Assembly: GCA_947442095.1 (NCBI GenBank)
Contig: CANEVG010000155.1
Coordinates: 1 to 7,961 of the forward strand
Length of the DNA stretch: 7,961 nucleotides
Source of the DNA: Sphingomonadaceae bacterium
GTDB lineage: Bacteria; Pseudomonadota; Alphaproteobacteria; Sphingomonadales; Sphingomonadaceae
Direction: 5' to 3'
Positions within the stretch are counted from its first letter, which is position 1. Each line of letters opens with the position of its first letter. The translations under genes were made by a program, and so were the position numbers. Positions 1 to 6,830 of the stretch are shown here, piece by piece. The notes beneath the pieces were generated by a model. The model was not told where the DNA came from and searched no databases. It was given only the letters and a program-made list of their open reading frames with translations.

Positions 1-911
1 AGGTGCCCCGCGTCATCATGGCCCGCTTCATAGTCCAACACGAAGTCATGGCGCTTGCCAGTCGTGATCATGTCATCATCGCGGTCGCAGCGGAACTTGG
101 CAGGGCGGCCGGTGTGGTGCGTCACCAGTGCGGCGGCCGCGGCAAACAGCGCGGCCTGGCTTTCCTTGCCGCCAAACGCCCCGCCCATGCGCCGCACTTC
201 CACGGTTACGTCAGCGCTAGGCTTGTTCAGCAGATGCGCCACCAGATGCTGCACTTCGCTGGGATGCTGGCTGGAGGAGACGACATGGATCTGTCCGTCC
301 TCCCCGGCGCGGGTATGCGCGACTTGCCCCTCCAGATAGAAATGGTCCTGCGCCCCGATCCGCAAGGTGCCTGAAACGCGGTGCGGCGCGGCCACCAGCG
401 CGGCGGCGGCATCGCCTTGCGCCATGCGCTGGTCCGCCTCGATCCGCGAACCCGCCGCGCGCGCCGCCTCGACAGTGATGGCAGCTTCGAGCGGTTCGTA
501 GCCGATCTTGCCCAGCCGCGCCGCCTTGCGCGCGGCGAGGCGCGTCTCCGCCGCCACCAGAAACACCGGCTGGCCGTGGCTCACGACCTCGCCATCCGCC
601 AGCACGCGGTCGTCATGGGCAATGGGGCCGACATTGTTCTCGCCCGGAATATCCGCCGCAGTATAGACCGCCACGACCCCCGGAAACGCGCGCACCGCCG
701 CAAGGTCCATGCCCACGATCCGCGCTTTCGCTTCGCTCGCCAGTCCAAACGCAAGATGCAGTGTGTCCGGCGCTTCGGGCTCATCATCGACATAGCGCGC
801 GAGGCCCGCGACGTGGAGATGCGCGCTGTCATGCGGGTTGGAAGGCTTGGTTTGTGGGGGCCAGAGTGGACTTCTGGGCGGGGGGCTTCCGGACGGATCT
901 GCGTCAGCCAT
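1..911 (-). CDS. xdhB: Xanthine dehydrogenase, molybdopterin-binding large subunit (3' end outside window)
   Basis: Catalytic molybdenum subunit of xanthine dehydrogenase, oxidising hypoxanthine and xanthine to urate in the cytoplasm as a partner of XdhA. I read 303 uninterrupted codons from ATG at 911 to the window edge, about 40% of a usual 760-780 residue subunit. After a Pro-rich stretch (residues 6-26) comes the family N-terminus (HDSAHLHVAGLARYVDD, from residue 27). QDHFYLEG at 188-195 carries the Gln near Mo, SSQHPSEVQH follows, and GAFGGKE at 244-250 carries the active-site Glu250 (E232 in Rhodobacter capsulatus XdhB by my recollection). The catalytic Arg and the second Glu lie beyond the window. 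The sequence closely resembles R. capsulatus XdhB. The start is supported by GGAGG at 919-923, 7 nt upstream. It begins 2 nt after the xdhA stop. XdhC, needed for Mo sulfuration, is expected downstream but is not visible. Confidence 0.95.
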   Translation of the reverse strand, partial: MADADPSGSPPPRSPLWPPQTKPSNPHDSAHLHVAGLARYVDDEPEAPDTLHLAFGLASEAKARIVGMDLAAVRAFPGVVAVYTAADIPGENNVGPIAHDDRVLADGEVVSHGQPVFLVAAETRLAARKAARLGKIGYEPLEAAITVEAARAAGSRIEADQRMAQGDAAAALVAAPHRVSGTLRIGAQDHFYLEGQVAHTRAGEDGQIHVVSSSQHPSEVQHLVAHLLNKPSADVTVEVRRMGGAFGGKESQAALFAAAAALVTHHTGRPAKFRCDRDDDMITTGKRHDFVLDYEAGHDDAGH

Positions 912-913
912 CG

Positions 914-2332
914 TCAGGCCTCCACTTCCAGCACGGAAACCGCTGCGCCCTGCTCGCGGTACCACAGCCGCCAGAGCAGCGCCGCCGCCGCCTCGATCCG
1001 GTAGGCCGAAGTCCCGCGCACATCGGTCAGCGGGCTGAAATCGCCCTTCACGGCCTCTGCCGCCGCCGCCATCGTGCTTTGCGAAAAGGGCTGACCCAGC
1101 AGCGCCGCTTCGCAAGCCGGCGCGCGCCGGGGTGTTGCCGCCATGCCGCCAAAGGCAACCCGCGCGGCCGTGATCATGCCCGCCTCCACGCGCAGCGCAA
1201 AGGCACCCAGAACCGCCGAGATATCGCTGTCAAATCGCCGCGAAAGCTTGGAAACAAGCACCACGCTGCTCGCCGCGGGACGCGGCACGAACACGCTCTC
1301 GACAAATTCGCCGGGCTGCCGGTCCTGCTTCGCATAATCGAGGAAAAAATCCTCAAGCGGCATCGTCCGGCGTCCTGCTGCCGAGCGCAAGGTCAGCTCC
1401 GCACCCAGCGCAATCAGCGCGGGCGGTCCGTCCCCGATCGGCGAACCGTTGGCGATATTCCCGCAAACCGTGGCGGAGGAGCGTACCTGCAAGCCCCCGA
1501 TCCGCCGCACCAGTTCGCCCAGATCGGCGTGGAGCCCCGCCAGCGCCTCATGCGCCTCAGCATAGCGCACGCCCGCGCCGATCCACACGCCGTCCGCGCT
1601 CTCGTCGATGGCCTTGAGGTCTGCCACATCGCCCAGAAACACGATCGTCTGGAGATCGCGCAGCCCCTTGGTCACCCACAGGCCCACGTCGGTCGCCCCG
1701 GCCACGATCCGCGCCTCGGGATGCTCGGCCAGAACAGCTGCAAGTTCATCCGAGGAACGTGGTGCAAACCATTGCCGTCCTTCAAAATTCCCGCATACCA
1801 TTTGCTCCCCAGCGAGACCATGTAAAGCCGCCGCCGCGCTGCTGTCGTCCTGCGCCAGCCGCGCCACCGCCTCCCCCGCCTCAAGGATCGGGCCATAGCC
1901 GGTGCAGCGGCACAAGTTGCCCGCAATCGCGTCCGCTACTGGCAATTCGCTACCCAAAGCGCCGATGGCCCGCCCGTGCAGCGACATCACAAAGCCCGGC
2001 GTGCAGAACCCGCACTGCGAGCTGCCATTGGCCGCCATGCAGGCCTGCAGGGGATTGAGCGTGCCGCCTGGAGCAAGGCTCTCCACCGTCATCAGCGCCT
2101 TGCCATGGAGCATCGGCAGGAACTGGATGCAGGCATTGACTGCGCGCCATTGCACCGCCCCACCCGCAAGCTCGCCCACGAGCACCGTGCAGGCCCCGCA
2201 GTCCCCTTCCGCGCAGCCTTCTTTGGTGCCCGTACGCCGCATGGGTCCGCGCAAGTGCTCCAGCACCGTGCCTGTCGGATCGGGATCGGCGATCTCGTGC
2301 ACCGCGCCGTCCAGCAGAAAGCGCACGGCCAT
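914..2332 (-). CDS. xdhA: Xanthine dehydrogenase small subunit (2Fe-2S and FAD)
   Basis: Electron-transfer subunit of xanthine dehydrogenase, taking electrons from the XdhB molybdenum centre through two 2Fe-2S clusters to FAD and NAD+. It has 472 residues, close to the roughly 460 of R. capsulatus XdhA. The plant-type ferredoxin domain has C40, C45, C48 and C68 (motif GCAEGDCGACTV). The helical second cluster domain has C107, C110, C141 and C143 (QCGFCTPG and NLCRCTGYGPI). An FAD domain of the CO-dehydrogenase flavoprotein type runs from about residue 185, with IVAGATDVGLWVTK and a CGNIANGSPIGDGPPALIALG loop, followed by a C-terminal flavoprotein domain. All eight cluster cysteines are present. 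The start is fixed by GGGGGAG at 2340-2346, 7 nt upstream. It begins 3 nt after the uraH stop and ends 2 nt before xdhB. Confidence 0.97.
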   Translation of the reverse strand: MAVRFLLDGAVHEIADPDPTGTVLEHLRGPMRRTGTKEGCAEGDCGACTVLVGELAGGAVQWRAVNACIQFLPMLHGKALMTVESLAPGGTLNPLQACMAANGSSQCGFCTPGFVMSLHGRAIGALGSELPVADAIAGNLCRCTGYGPILEAGEAVARLAQDDSSAAAALHGLAGEQMVCGNFEGRQWFAPRSSDELAAVLAEHPEARIVAGATDVGLWVTKGLRDLQTIVFLGDVADLKAIDESADGVWIGAGVRYAEAHEALAGLHADLGELVRRIGGLQVRSSATVCGNIANGSPIGDGPPALIALGAELTLRSAAGRRTMPLEDFFLDYAKQDRQPGEFVESVFVPRPAASSVVLVSKLSRRFDSDISAVLGAFALRVEAGMITAARVAFGGMAATPRRAPACEAALLGQPFSQSTMAAAAEAVKGDFSPLTDVRGTSAYRIEAAAALLWRLWYREQGAAVSVLEVEA

Positions 2333-2335
2333 GGC

Positions 2336-2677
2336 TCAGCTCCCCCGATAGGTGGAATAGGCGAAGGGCGCGACGAGCAGCGGCACATGATAATGCCCAT
2401 CGCTGGCCACTCCGAACGCGATCCGCACTTCATCCAAAAACGGCGGTTCGGGCAGAAGCACGCCGGCGTCCGCAAAGTATTCGGCTACGGCAAACGTGAG
2501 TGCAAAGCGGCCAAGTGCCAGCTCCGGCATGGCCTCAAGCAATTGGGGACAGCGCCCGTCGGCATTGGTCTCACCGGCGAACAGCAGGTTCCCGCTCGCG
2601 TCCTCCAGCCGCAGCCGCACCCCCGCTGCAGGCCTGCCATGCATCGTATCGAGCACATGGGTTGAAAGCGTGGTCAT
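2336..2677 (-). CDS. uraH: 5-hydroxyisourate hydrolase (transthyretin-like)
   Basis: Hydrolyses 5-hydroxyisourate, the product of urate oxidase, to OHCU (2-oxo-4-hydroxy-4-carboxy-5-ureidoimidazoline). The 113-residue protein is a single transthyretin-fold domain of normal length for the cytoplasmic family. It has the N-terminal LSTHVLDT with His7, Arg42 in NADGR, HYHVPLLVAP with His97, and the diagnostic C-terminal tetrapeptide YRGS at 110-113. These are the residues I know as the active-site signature that separates the enzyme from transthyretin. No signal peptide is visible, so it should act in the cytoplasm. The ATG overlaps the puuD stop by 4 bp (ATGA), and AGGAG at 2685-2689 lies 7 nt upstream. 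Confidence 0.97.
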   Translation of the reverse strand: MTTLSTHVLDTMHGRPAAGVRLRLEDASGNLLFAGETNADGRCPQLLEAMPELALGRFALTFAVAEYFADAGVLLPEPPFLDEVRIAFGVASDGHYHVPLLVAPFAYSTYRGS

Positions 2678-3867
2678 TCCGGCGCTCCTGCAGCAATCCA
2701 GCGGCCCAGCGCATCGCGCTCGGCGTGGGTCATGCCGGTCGTGTTGCCCATCGGCATGATCTGGGCATCAACCGCGACGCGTCGCACGCGCGCGGCAAAC
2801 AGGCGGGCATGGGGATAGGTTTCCAGCATCACGCCCAGCGGCGGCGCGGTCACCATGTCGCTGGTGGGCTTTTCGGCGTGGCACCCGGTGCAGTGCTTCG
2901 CAAAGATCGGCTGGACGCTGGCCCAATCGGCCGGACCCGTCGCCGCGCTTTTTGCGCGCGCCGGCAGCGTCACCTTCTCCGCCGAAACATAGGTCACGGT
3001 TCCCAGCGCCAGCACGCCTGCCACGGCCATGGCCTTTGCCGTTGGCGCGCCGCGGTGATGCAAGTTGAACACATGCCGCACCGCCACGCCGGTCAGCCCC
3101 AGCAGCGCGAGCACCAGCCAGGGCCGGCCTGCGCCAAAGGTCATCGGGTAGTGGTGGCTGATCATGATGAACAGCACCGGCAGGGTCATGTAATTGTTGT
3201 GGAGCGAGCGCGCCTTGGCTGCCTTGCCGAGCGCGGGATCGGGCACTTCGCCTGCCACGAGCGCGGCCACGACCTTGCGCTGGTTTGGGATGATCACGAA
3301 GAACACGTTGCCCACCATCGCCGAGCCGACGATCGCGCCCACATGCAGATAGGCGCCGCGCGCGCTGAACACCTGGTTCAGCGCAAAGGCGGCGAGCACG
3401 AGTGCGCCGAACCACACCGCGCCCAGCACCGGGTTATCGCGCCCCAGCGGCGAGCGGCACAGCCCGTCGTAAACGAGCCACCCTGCTACCAGCGACGCCG
3501 CCCCGATGCCCGATGCCTGCAGCGGGGTCAGCGCCGCCTTGGCCGGATCGATCAGGAAGCTTTCAGCCCCCACCCAATAGACCAGCGCGAGCAGGAAAAA
3601 GCCCGTGATCCAGGTGGTATAGGCCTCCCATTTGAACCAGTGCAGGTCCTGGGGCATCTGGCTCGGCGCGACCTGGTACTTCTGCTTGTGATAGAACCCG
3701 CCGCCATGGACCGACCACACCTCGCCCGAGGCTTCACCCGTCTTGGGCGGCACGAGATGGTTGTCGAGCCAGACGAAATAGAACGACGAGCCGATCCACG
3801 CGATCCCGGCGGTCAGGTGGAACCAGCGGATCGCCAGATTCAGCCATTCGGCCCAATCGACAGTCAT
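2674..3867 (-). CDS. puuD: Integral membrane urate oxidase with C-terminal cytochrome c domain
   Basis: Oxidises urate to 5-hydroxyisourate. The family is known as a membrane-bound, cytochrome c-linked uricase distinct from the soluble O2-dependent enzyme, and it is expected to feed the respiratory chain rather than make H2O2. The protein has 397 residues. The N-terminal urate oxidase domain (DUF989 type) shows about eight hydrophobic segments near residues 9-34, 84-101, 118-136, 145-167, 173-194, 226-244, 248-271 and 276-296. A small class I cytochrome c domain follows, with CTGCH at 326-330 and candidate axial methionines M371 and M373 (MPMGN). His-rich loops (VHGGGFYHKQK near 53-63, SHHYP at 237-241) are candidate substrate or cofactor sites. 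The start is supported by GGAGG at 3875-3879, 7 nt upstream. It overlaps uraD and uraH by 4 bp each. Haem attachment would need a Ccm system encoded elsewhere. Confidence 0.95.
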   Translation of the reverse strand: MTVDWAEWLNLAIRWFHLTAGIAWIGSSFYFVWLDNHLVPPKTGEASGEVWSVHGGGFYHKQKYQVAPSQMPQDLHWFKWEAYTTWITGFFLLALVYWVGAESFLIDPAKAALTPLQASGIGAASLVAGWLVYDGLCRSPLGRDNPVLGAVWFGALVLAAFALNQVFSARGAYLHVGAIVGSAMVGNVFFVIIPNQRKVVAALVAGEVPDPALGKAAKARSLHNNYMTLPVLFIMISHHYPMTFGAGRPWLVLALLGLTGVAVRHVFNLHHRGAPTAKAMAVAGVLALGTVTYVSAEKVTLPARAKSAATGPADWASVQPIFAKHCTGCHAEKPTSDMVTAPPLGVMLETYPHARLFAARVRRVAVDAQIMPMGNTTGMTHAERDALGRWIAAGAPE

Positions 3868-4319
3868 CGCGCGTCCTCCAGACCCACATCCTTCAGGCGA
3901 AGCCGGACGATCTCACCAATCTGCGCGATGGCGGCGGCGATCTCGGCCTCGCGCTCGTTCGCAAGGCGGGCCTCCATCGCGGCTAGAATCCCTGCCTTGT
4001 CGGTCAGGCGCACGCAGATGATGAAGGGAAACGCGAAGCGTTCGCGGTAGGCCGCATTCAGCGCATGGAACCGTGCAAATTCGTCCTCGCTCAGCCGGTC
4101 AAGCCCCGCGCTCGCCTGTTCTGCTGCAGACGCATCGGTCAGCGTCCGGTCGATCGCAGCCTTGCCTGCCAGCTCCGGGTGCGCACGGATCAGTGCGAGC
4201 TGCTCCTCGAGGGTCGCGGCATGGACCACGGCCATCAGGTCGGCATGCCGGTCTCCTCTCGAAGGCATGGCATCTGCGCGCGCTTCTACCCATGGGCTAT
4301 GCTCGAACAGCGCGGTCAC
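3864..4319 (-). CDS. uraD: OHCU decarboxylase, short N-terminus, GTG start
   Basis: Decarboxylates OHCU to S-allantoin, the third step after urate. The protein has 151 residues and is all helical in prediction by eye. Family motifs are FEHSPWV at 5-11, the catalytic-loop HPELAGK at 47-53 (His47 the expected catalytic His), EQ at 67-68, and FARFHALNAAYRERF followed by FPFIICVR at 97-104. The start codon is GTG at 4319, giving a GTGA overlap with the stop of the HpxZ-like gene. Upstream in frame there are four codons without a start and then a TGA (4334-4332), so no longer start is possible. Family members usually have 15-25 residues before the EHSPW motif, so the first helix seems reduced or absent here. 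GAGGG at 4329-4333 with 9-nt spacing may serve as a weak ribosome binding site. The function call is firm; the effect of the short N-terminus is unknown. Confidence 0.94.
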   Translation of the reverse strand: MTALFEHSPWVEARADAMPSRGDRHADLMAVVHAATLEEQLALIRAHPELAGKAAIDRTLTDASAAEQASAGLDRLSEDEFARFHALNAAYRERFAFPFIICVRLTDKAGILAAMEARLANEREAEIAAAIAQIGEIVRLRLKDVGLEDAR

Positions 4320-4696
4320 GAGGTTAGGCCCTCAAGGCTGACATGCGCAGAGACGACCTTCCAGCCGTCCGTAAACTTCACCCAGGCCTGGCTCTGCCGC
4401 CCGCGCCGGTCCGAACCTTCGCGAAAGAACTCCGCATCCACTGTGGCAAAAGCGTCGCTGTAAACTGCAATCGCCACCTGCCCCAGCCGCCGCTGCGGCG
4501 AACCGCCGCGCCCTTTGCGGAATTCACGGATTGCTTCCATCCCCCACAGGACTTCGCCCACGCCGATGCGGTTGGTGGTTGGCGCATCATGGAACAGCGC
4601 GTCCATTGCGGGCAGATCATCGGCCATAAGCGCGCGTTCATAGGCTGCGAACGCCGCCGTGACTTCTGCCAGCAGCACGGGATCGTTCACGGTCAT
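4316..4696 (-). CDS. hpxZ: HpxZ/AtzH-like small protein (DUF3225, NTF2-like fold), function unknown
   Basis: A 126-residue protein resembling HpxZ of Klebsiella purine clusters and AtzH of s-triazine clusters. The signature is FHDAPTTNRIGVGEVLWGMEAI near 35-56, then FRKGRGG, and a C-terminal QAWVKFTDGWKVVSAHVSL typical of SnoaL/NTF2-like folds. No signal peptide or membrane segment is seen. Its biochemical role is not established to my knowledge; in other genomes relatives sit beside amidase genes for oxalurate/oxamate or carboxybiuret. I chose ATG at 4696 because it gives a 4-bp ATGA overlap with the puuE stop and the family start (MTVNDPVLLAEV). An ATG 18 codons upstream would put an extension inside puuE. 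No strong Shine-Dalgarno is seen, so translation probably depends on coupling. It lies between the genes for the enzymes that make and open allantoin. Confidence 0.85.
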   Translation of the reverse strand: MTVNDPVLLAEVTAAFAAYERALMADDLPAMDALFHDAPTTNRIGVGEVLWGMEAIREFRKGRGGSPQRRLGQVAIAVYSDAFATVDAEFFREGSDRRGRQSQAWVKFTDGWKVVSAHVSLEGLTS

Positions 4697-5580
4697 GCCG
4701 GATGCTCTGCCAGCCAGTACTGTGCGATATCGATCCGCCGCGCTATCCACGCGTCCCCGCTCGCGATCACATGATCGACAAACCGCGCCACCGCCCGCGC
4801 CCGGGCTGGCCGGCCGGCGATGCGGCCATGCAGACCAACCGACATCATCCGCCCGCCTTCCTCGCGCAATTGCTCAAAGGTATCGCGCAAGTATCGGAAA
4901 AACTGCTCGCCCTCGGTAAAGCCGTTGAGCGCCACCATCTTCATGTCGTTGGCATCGAGCGAGTAGGGCACGATCAGTTGCGGCTTGCCATGGCGCCGGT
5001 CCCAATAGGGCAGATCATCGGCATAGCTGTCCGCATCGTAGAGAAAGCCGCCTTCCTCCACCACCAGCCGCGCGGTGTTCGGCGATGTCCGTCCCTGATA
5101 CCACCCCAGCGGGCGCGTGCCGGTCAGCTCTGTGTGCAGCGCAATTGCCTTGGCGATATGCTCGCGCTCGACCTCCTCGGGCACATATTGGTAGTCGATC
5201 CAGCGATACCCGTGGCTCGCGATCTCCCACTCGGCCCCCAGCATCGCCTCGACCGCTGCCGGGTTCGCTGCCAGTGCCGCCGCCACGCCGAACACCGTCA
5301 CTGGCACACGCCGCTCCGCAAACAGCCGGTGCAGCCGCCAGAACCCGGCGCGGCTGCCGTATTCGTAGAGGCTCTCCATCGCCATCGCGCGCGCCGGGTG
5401 GGAGCCTGCGCCCACCATGTCGGACAGGAACGCCTCGGAGCCCTTGTCACCGTTCTGAACCGAGTTCTCGGCGCCTTCCTCGTAGTTGATCACGAACTGC
5501 ACAGCGACCCGCGCGCCGCCCGGCCAGCGGGCCTCGGGCGGCGTCGCGCCATAGCCAACGAGATCGCGCGGGTGTGTCAT
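4693..5580 (-). CDS. puuE: Allantoinase, polysaccharide-deacetylase-like (PuuE type)
   Basis: Hydrolyses S-allantoin to allantoate. This is the PuuE type, derived from polysaccharide deacetylases and known to be unrelated to the amidohydrolase-type allantoinase AllB/PucH. The 295-residue protein starts MTHPRDLVGYG, the family N-terminus. Motifs in order are NYEEGAENS at 32-40, NGDKGSEAFLSD at 43-54, a SHGYRWIDYQ segment at 122-131, YQGRTSPNT at 161-169, FLYDADSYADDLPYWD at 179-194, and GLHGRIAGRPAR at 249-260 with His251. The residue after His251 is Gly, where I recall Cys in most homologues. The start at 5580 gives an ATGA overlap with the aminotransferase stop; the ATG at 5604 would add eight unrelated residues. 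No signal peptide is present. Only a modest G-rich stretch precedes the start. Confidence 0.95.
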   Translation of the reverse strand: MTHPRDLVGYGATPPEARWPGGARVAVQFVINYEEGAENSVQNGDKGSEAFLSDMVGAGSHPARAMAMESLYEYGSRAGFWRLHRLFAERRVPVTVFGVAAALAANPAAVEAMLGAEWEIASHGYRWIDYQYVPEEVEREHIAKAIALHTELTGTRPLGWYQGRTSPNTARLVVEEGGFLYDADSYADDLPYWDRRHGKPQLIVPYSLDANDMKMVALNGFTEGEQFFRYLRDTFEQLREEGGRMMSVGLHGRIAGRPARARAVARFVDHVIASGDAWIARRIDIAQYWLAEHPA

Positions 5581-6830
5581 GCCGCCGCCCCAGAGCCAGA
5601 CCACGCCGCGAGCGCTGCCGGCACGGCAGCCCCCAGCGGCACGGGATGCCCCGCCGCCTTGAGGCAGGCCTCCAGCGCGCCCAGCGTCAACAGAACCTTG
5701 TGCTTCATTGCGTTGTAGCCCATCGCGCCCAGCCGCCAGATCTTGCCCTGGAGCGGGCCGAACGCGGTGCCAATTTCGATCTCGAAATGATCGCGCATCG
5801 CGGTGCGGATCGCCTCGCCGTCCACACCGCCGGGAATGTATACGCCCGTCACATTGGTCATGCGGTGCGCGTCATCGCCGAACACGGTGAGACCCATTGC
5901 GCGCACGCCTGCGGTCATGGCAGCGCCCGCCTTGCGGTGCCGGGCAAACCGCGCTTCCAGCCCCTCGCCCAGCGCCACGCGCGCACATTCGCGCGCGGCG
6001 TAGAGCATCGAGGTCGCCTCGGTGTGGTGGTTGAGCCGCTTTTCCGACCAGTAATCCATGATCATCGCGAGATCGAAATAGTTCGAGGGAATGCGCGGGC
6101 CCACGCCGTCGCTGATATCGGCGCGGCGAATGCCCATCTCGACACGCCGCCGTGCGAAGATGCGCTCGGCGGCGCGGTCCGAAATCGTGATCGGCGCGCT
6201 ACCCGAAGGCCCGCCAAGGCACTTCTGCAGGCCCGCCGTCATCACGTCGACACCCCAGCGGTCCGCCGCGACCTCCATCCCGCCCAGCGTCGCGCAGGCA
6301 TCAACATAGCAATAGGCCCCGGCCGCCTTGCACAGTGCGCCCAGCCCTTCGAGCGGCTGCGCCATCGTGGTCGATGTATCACCGTGGACGGTCGCCACGA
6401 CCTTTGGCCCGCAGCGCTCGATGCCTTGCGCGATGGCGTCCAGCGGCACGACCTCGCCCCAAGGCGCGCTCACCGTCTCGATCTTCGCGCCCAACCGCGT
6501 GAGAATTTCCGTGAGCAGCAGCCCGAAGCGCCCGAAATTCACCACCAGCACCGTGTCACCCGGCTCGACGAGGCTCACCAGCGAGGCCTCGATTGCCGCG
6601 CGCGCGGTCCCGTCGATCAGCATGGTCCACTGGTTCCACGTGCCGAACACCGGGCGGTAGAGCGCCATGACCTGATTCATGAACGCGGTCATTTCCGGAT
6701 CGAACTGGCCGAGCAGATCGGCCGACATCGCGCGCAGCACGCGCGGGTGCGCGTTAACCGGGCCGGGGCCCATCAGCAGCCGCTGCGGCGGATCGATCTC
6801 GCCGAAGAAGGTTGGATCAAGCAGGCTCAC
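5577..6830 (-). CDS. pucG: Ureidoglycine-glyoxylate aminotransferase (PucG/HpxJ type)
   Basis: PLP-dependent class V aminotransferase expected to convert S-ureidoglycine plus glyoxylate to oxalurate plus glycine, keeping purine nitrogen as an amino acid. The protein has 417 residues from GTG at 6830. The N-terminus LLDPTFF...RLLMGPGPVNAHPRVLRAMS is typical. PLP-site residues include Asp177 in VDACATLGG and the Schiff-base Lys203 in GLQKCLGG. SNYFDL at 249-254 and HHTEATSMLY at 268-277 match the region I recall as distinguishing these enzymes from alanine- or serine-glyoxylate aminotransferases, so a generic AGXT is less likely, especially next to an allantoate amidohydrolase. The GTG start has GGGAG 6 nt upstream and overlaps the upstream gene by 14 bp. 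The C-terminal tail is Ala-rich. Substrate specificity is inferred from context and recalled motifs. Confidence 0.87.
   Translation of the reverse strand: MSLLDPTFFGEIDPPQRLLMGPGPVNAHPRVLRAMSADLLGQFDPEMTAFMNQVMALYRPVFGTWNQWTMLIDGTARAAIEASLVSLVEPGDTVLVVNFGRFGLLLTEILTRLGAKIETVSAPWGEVVPLDAIAQGIERCGPKVVATVHGDTSTTMAQPLEGLGALCKAAGAYCYVDACATLGGMEVAADRWGVDVMTAGLQKCLGGPSGSAPITISDRAAERIFARRRVEMGIRRADISDGVGPRIPSNYFDLAMIMDYWSEKRLNHHTEATSMLYAARECARVALGEGLEARFARHRKAGAAMTAGVRAMGLTVFGDDAHRMTNVTGVYIPGGVDGEAIRTAMRDHFEIEIGTAFGPLQGKIWRLGAMGYNAMKHKVLLTLGALEACLKAAGHPVPLGAAVPAALAAWSGSGAAA

Noticed and set aside
1..911. Possible frameshift or decay of xdhB, because short minus-strand open frames occur in other frames at 227-412 and 581-832.
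   Set aside because: Reading from ATG at 911 gives 303 uninterrupted codons with XdhB motifs in order; the short frames are shadows.
761..1825. A 354-codon plus-strand open frame opposite xdhA.
   Set aside because: Antisense to the FAD region of xdhA, Arg/His-rich, without recognisable motifs.
2500..4050. A 516-codon open frame on the plus strand opposite uraH, puuD and uraD.
   Set aside because: It is antisense to well-conserved genes, its product is rich in Arg, His, Ala and Gln with no recognisable domain, and it reflects GC-rich codon use on the other strand.
4316..4750. Longer hpxZ start at ATG 4750.
   Set aside because: It would add 18 residues overlapping the puuE 3' end; ATG at 4696 gives the usual family N-terminus and the same 4-bp overlap seen at neighbouring junctions.
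4702..5718. A 338-codon plus-strand open frame opposite puuE.
   Set aside because: Antisense shadow of a gene with clear PuuE motifs; composition is biased and no domain is seen.
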